Shown here piece after piece: positions 5,881 to 7,793 of a stretch of DNA of 7,793 nt (position 1 is the first letter of the stretch; each line of letters begins with the position of its first letter). Under the pieces are notes generated by a model. The model did no database searches, had not been told where the DNA came from, and saw only the letters and a list, made by a program, of their open reading frames with translations. This stretch comes from Pseudomonadota bacterium (GTDB lineage Bacteria > Pseudomonadota > Alphaproteobacteria > Rhizobiales > Rhizobiaceae). The stretch lies in NCBI GenBank assembly GCA_023388675.1, contig JAEWFU010000343.1:1-7793 (forward strand), given 5' to 3'. A program made the position numbers and the translations under genes.

Positions 5881-7088
5881 GGCGCCGCCCTTTCCCCGAC
5901 ACCCGGCTCGCCGTCGGCCGTGAGCTTGCGGAAGACGGCATGCGGTTCGACGATGCCGACGAGGCGGTCGCCCTCGACGACGGCGATCGGAAGCTCGTCG
6001 GTCGCCAGGCCGTACATGTCGTTCAGATGCGCATCGCGCCTGATCGTCCGGAATTCGCGGCCGATATAGGCGGAAATGTCCTTGGCATCCTTGCGCGGCG
6101 GCGCGGAAACCAGTTGCCGGTAGGTGACGATGCCTTCCGCGCGGCCGTTGTCGTCGACCACGTAGAGCGCATCGCGGTCGAGCCGATCCATCTGCGCCAG
6201 GGCTTCCGCGCGCGTCGCGGTCGAAAGTTTCAGCGCTTCTGCGGGTGCCGTCACGCTGCCGATCTCGAAGACGCGCGACCGGTCGATATCCCTGGTGAAG
6301 GACGCGACGTAATCGTCGGCGGGGTTGCCGACGATCTCCTCGGCACTGCCGGTCTGAACGATCGCGCCGTTGCGCATGATTGCGATGGTGCTGCCGAGCG
6401 TAAGCGCCTCGTTGAGGTCGTGCGTGATGAAGACGATCGTCTTCTTCAAAGAGCGTTGAAGCTCGATGAGCTCCTGCTGCATGTCGCTGCGGATGAGCGG
6501 GTCGAGCGCGCTGAACGGCTCGTCCATCAAAAGGATTTCAGGCTCCGAGGCGAGGCCGCGGGCAAGGCCGACGCGCTGCTGCATGCCGCCGGAGAGCTCA
6601 TCCGGGTAGCTGTCGGCGCGTGCGCCGAGCCCCACCTGCTCGAGCGCCGTTTGCGCCCGCTCGCGCCGCTCGGCTGCGGGCATGCCCTTGATCTTGAGGC
6701 CGAAGGCGACGTTGTCGGCGACCGTCTTGTGCGGGAAGAGCGCGAAATGCTGGAACACCATCGCCACCTTCTCGCGCCGCACGCGCCGAAGCTGTTCATC
6801 GGAACAGGTACCGACGTCTATGCTGTCGATCAGAATTTCTCCGGCGCTGGGCTTGATAAGCCCGTTGATCATGCGCACCAAAGTTGATTTTCCGGAACCG
6901 GAAAGTCCCATAACGACGAAAATCTCGCCTTCGGCTACCTGGAAACTTACGTCGTTCACGCCGACGGTCTGTCCCGTTGCCTCGAATATTTCGTCTTTGT
7001 CTTTGCCTGTCTGGAGAAGCTTCAGCGCTTCTTCAGCGTTCCCGCCGAATATCTTGTATAAATTCCTGCCTGCTATTTTTGTTTTCAT
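5877..7088 (-). CDS. proV: Glycine betaine/proline ABC transporter ATP-binding protein ProV, with CBS domains
   Basis: The 403-residue protein is a full-length ProV/OpuAA ATPase. Walker A is GLSGSGKST at 61-69, the Q-loop is Q113 in FQHFALFPH, the signature is LSGGMQQR at 165-172, Walker B is ILLMDEP at 185-191, the D-loop follows at SALD and the switch histidine is H223 in ITHD. Residues 1-45 (KIFGGNAEEAL and on) are the ProV-specific N-terminal segment. Residues 275-390 carry a tandem CBS region (ALYVVDDNGRAEGIV at 307-321 and LPIAVVEGDRLVGIV at 366-380), which in this family senses ionic strength or nucleotides and gates transport. The protein powers osmolyte uptake with ProW and ProX. The ATG at 7088 begins the conserved N-terminus, but its ribosome binding site is poor (GGA 3 nt away). 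The first 40 codons use ATA, AAA, ACA, TTA and AGG, unlike the GC-rich remainder. It is the first gene of the operon. Confidence 0.95.
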   Translation of the reverse strand: MKTKIAGRNLYKIFGGNAEEALKLLQTGKDKDEIFEATGQTVGVNDVSFQVAEGEIFVVMGLSGSGKSTLVRMINGLIKPSAGEILIDSIDVGTCSDEQLRRVRREKVAMVFQHFALFPHKTVADNVAFGLKIKGMPAAERRERAQTALEQVGLGARADSYPDELSGGMQQRVGLARGLASEPEILLMDEPFSALDPLIRSDMQQELIELQRSLKKTIVFITHDLNEALTLGSTIAIMRNGAIVQTGSAEEIVGNPADDYVASFTRDIDRSRVFEIGSVTAPAEALKLSTATRAEALAQMDRLDRDALYVVDDNGRAEGIVTYRQLVSAPPRKDAKDISAYIGREFRTIRRDAHLNDMYGLATDELPIAVVEGDRLVGIVEPHAVFRKLTADGEPGVGERAAP

Positions 7089-7260
7089 GAATCCATTGTG
7101 AGGTGTCTAATAACAAATACAGCCGCAACAAAAAATAACATCCAATATTGCATCGCAACATCAGGGTTGCGTACCCTCGGCAATATCAAACGATTATTAA
7201 ATGCTGGCGATATGATGCCGTCATGGCATCGGAGTTGCTGACTATATACGACCATAATAT
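7089..7260 (-). promoter_or_regulatory. AT-rich proV upstream region with several inverted repeats
   Basis: This stretch is much AT-richer than its surroundings (20 of 60 bases are G or C in 7081-7140), as expected for a promoter region. It holds AGGGT-TGCGT-ACCCT at 7163-7177, GATGCC-GTCAT-GGCATC at 7214-7230, GCAAC/GTTGC arms at 7155-7159 and 7166-7170, and near-matching AATATTGC/GCAATAT arms at 7144-7151 and 7180-7186. These are possible operators for an osmotic or substrate-responsive regulator. I could not pick a convincing -35/-10 pair. A 22-codon hydrophobic reading frame (7153-7085, minus strand) ends on the proV start as ATGA. Confidence 0.45.
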
Positions 7261-7326
7261 TTACCGGGCAACCCCGACGAGCTGGATTGGAACGGAACGA
7301 TCAAGAGCGGAAGGTCGAGCGCCACA

Positions 7327-7547
7327 TTGCTGCGCGGAGCCGATGATGCCCTGTGCAGCATTGCGTTGATGATGCCGGTGCCTGCGGATGCAAAGTGTCG
7401 GCCTGCCTGTGAAAAGGCTCAGCCGAGCAGCGCGACGTCCTGTCGACGATGCTGCGCGAGACGGACGCAGCCATGGGCTTCCTCGGCGTCGAAGACATCG
7501 CGACCCTGCCGGCGCCTTCGCGCTGGAGTATCGAAGGGTTGAACTGA
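7327..7547 (+). pseudogene. Decayed 3' remnant of an FMN-dependent alpha-hydroxy-acid dehydrogenase gene
   Basis: Two plus-strand segments in different frames match, in order, the C-terminal end of the lactate/mandelate dehydrogenase (FMN_dh) family. In frame from 7327, codons at 7333-7347 give RGADD, and later codons give ADA (7384-7392) and RPA (7399-7407). These resemble the family's RG-D-VLKALALGADAV-GRP stretch. In frame 7413-7547, the peptide contains DVLSTMLRETDAAMGFLGVE followed by DIATL and ends at TGA 7545-7547, resembling the closing helix (E-D--M-LLGV--I--L). The distance from RG to the E of RET is 125 nt, close to the 129 nt expected in an intact copy. Stops and frame changes between the segments mean it cannot make the enzyme, and the catalytic histidine and most of the barrel are absent. 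The match was recognised by eye, so it is tentative. Confidence 0.38.
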
Positions 7548-7693
7548 GCGCGCTGCGAGTTTTCCACGCGTGGCACGCCGGCTGCCTAGCCGCATTTCTC
7601 CTGCAGTTCCGCTTATCCCGCCTCTCGCCCGCTGACCGGGCCGGGTGCAACGGACGCCGCGGATGAAGCCTGCCTATCAGTCGAATCTTCCCC
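7548..7693. other. Non-coding spacer without recognisable gene
   Basis: After the dehydrogenase remnant there is about 145 bp in which I see no gene with start signal and family match. Small frames cross it on both strands but have arginine/alanine-rich compositions typical of GC-rich shadows. A short CGGCT-GCCT-AGCCG hairpin is present near 7581-7594, with no T run after it. Confidence 0.5.
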
Positions 7694-7725
7694 TTGACTC
7701 GGCTGCGGATTCTCTCTCCTATTAT
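7694..7725 (+). promoter_or_regulatory. Candidate promoter for the right-edge gene
   Basis: TTGACT at 7694-7699 is one base from the -35 consensus, and TATTAT at 7720-7725 is one base from the -10 consensus. The 20-nt spacing is longer than the ideal 17, so promoter strength may be low or depend on DNA distortion by a regulator. Transcription would start near 7732, inside the palindrome that follows. Confidence 0.5.
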
Positions 7726-7741
7726 CTAACCGTTTGGTTAG
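7726..7741. promoter_or_regulatory. TetR-type operator-like palindrome over the transcription start
   Basis: CTAACC-GTTT-GGTTAG is a perfect 6+4+6 inverted repeat directly after the -10 element and 14 bp before the ATG at 7756. Placement over the start site is the classic position for a repressor, and TAACC-GTTT-GGTTA-like sites are commonly bound by TetR/AcrR-family repressors that control efflux systems. The palindrome is seen; the regulator family is inferred, and no regulator gene lies in the window. Confidence 0.55.
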
Positions 7742-7755
7742 TTAGGGGAACAGAG

Positions 7756-7793
7756 ATGGGGAATAAGGCATACGCATTCATCGCCGCGACAGC
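7756..7793 (+). CDS. 5' end of a new gene (12 codons), probable exported protein
   Basis: The ATG at 7756 follows AGGGGA (7744-7749) at 6-nt spacing, a good ribosome binding site. The 12 visible codons give MGNKAYAFIAAT, with a lysine and then a hydrophobic run, like the start of a signal peptide or lipoprotein. Together with the TetR-like operator this would fit a periplasmic adaptor of an RND efflux pump, but that is a guess from context; the product cannot be identified from 12 residues. Confidence 0.6.
   Translation, partial: MGNKAYAFIAAT

Noticed and set aside
5940..6887. 315-codon plus-strand frame opposite proV
   Set aside because: Antisense of an ATPase with all Walker, signature and switch motifs intact.
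7261..7650. 129-codon minus-strand frame at the right edge
   Set aside because: Arg/Ala/Ser-rich, no family resemblance, and the opposite strand gives a better explanation as a dehydrogenase remnant.

Overview
This 7.8 kb window is high-GC bacterial DNA. Its gene content, long GC-rich shadow reading frames and GC-rich intergenic hairpin repeats suggest an alphaproteobacterium of the Rhizobiales type; this placement is inferred from style, not from a marker gene. I see no rRNA, tRNA, CRISPR array, transposase or replication origin.

Left part (1-2129, minus strand): a DMT/EamA-family transporter runs off the left edge. Behind it is a gap of about 360 bp with GC-rich inverted repeats and a strong G-quadruplex motif next to a T9 run. 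Then comes a membrane-anchored GGDEF diguanylate cyclase with an intact GGEEF active site and an RxxD inhibitory site. Its N-terminus looks frameshifted: the ribosome binding site and natural ATG sit in a different frame from the rest of the protein.

Middle (2160-3790, plus strand): a translationally coupled pair, a HAD-superfamily pyrimidine 5'-nucleotidase-like phosphatase and a DUF817 integral membrane protein, joined by a TTGA stop/start overlap. A strong hairpin in the last codons of the DUF817 gene probably ends transcription between this operon and the convergent operon on its right.

Right-centre (7088 down to 3804, minus strand): a complete glycine betaine/choline/proline-type ABC importer in the order ATPase (proV), permease (proW), periplasmic binding protein (proX). 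proV and proW overlap by ATGA. proW and proX are separated by about 97 nt holding several hairpins. The binding protein captures a quaternary-amine osmolyte in the periplasm, the permease forms the channel and the CBS-domain ATPase drives uptake, for osmoprotection or for use as a nutrient.

Right edge (7089-7793): an AT-rich regulatory stretch upstream of proV carries several inverted repeats and a possible short hydrophobic upstream ORF that ends on the proV start codon. Next is a probable decayed 3' end of an FMN-dependent alpha-hydroxy-acid dehydrogenase gene. The window ends in a TTGACT/TATTAT promoter and a CTAACC-GTTT-GGTTAG palindrome like a TetR-type operator, in front of the first 12 codons of a new plus-strand gene.

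Most of the window is ordinary metabolism and transport. The points that stand out are the apparent cyclase frameshift, the FMN-dehydrogenase remnant beside a compositional break at proV, the G-quadruplex/repeat block, and the operator at the right edge. I found no convincing new multi-gene system.
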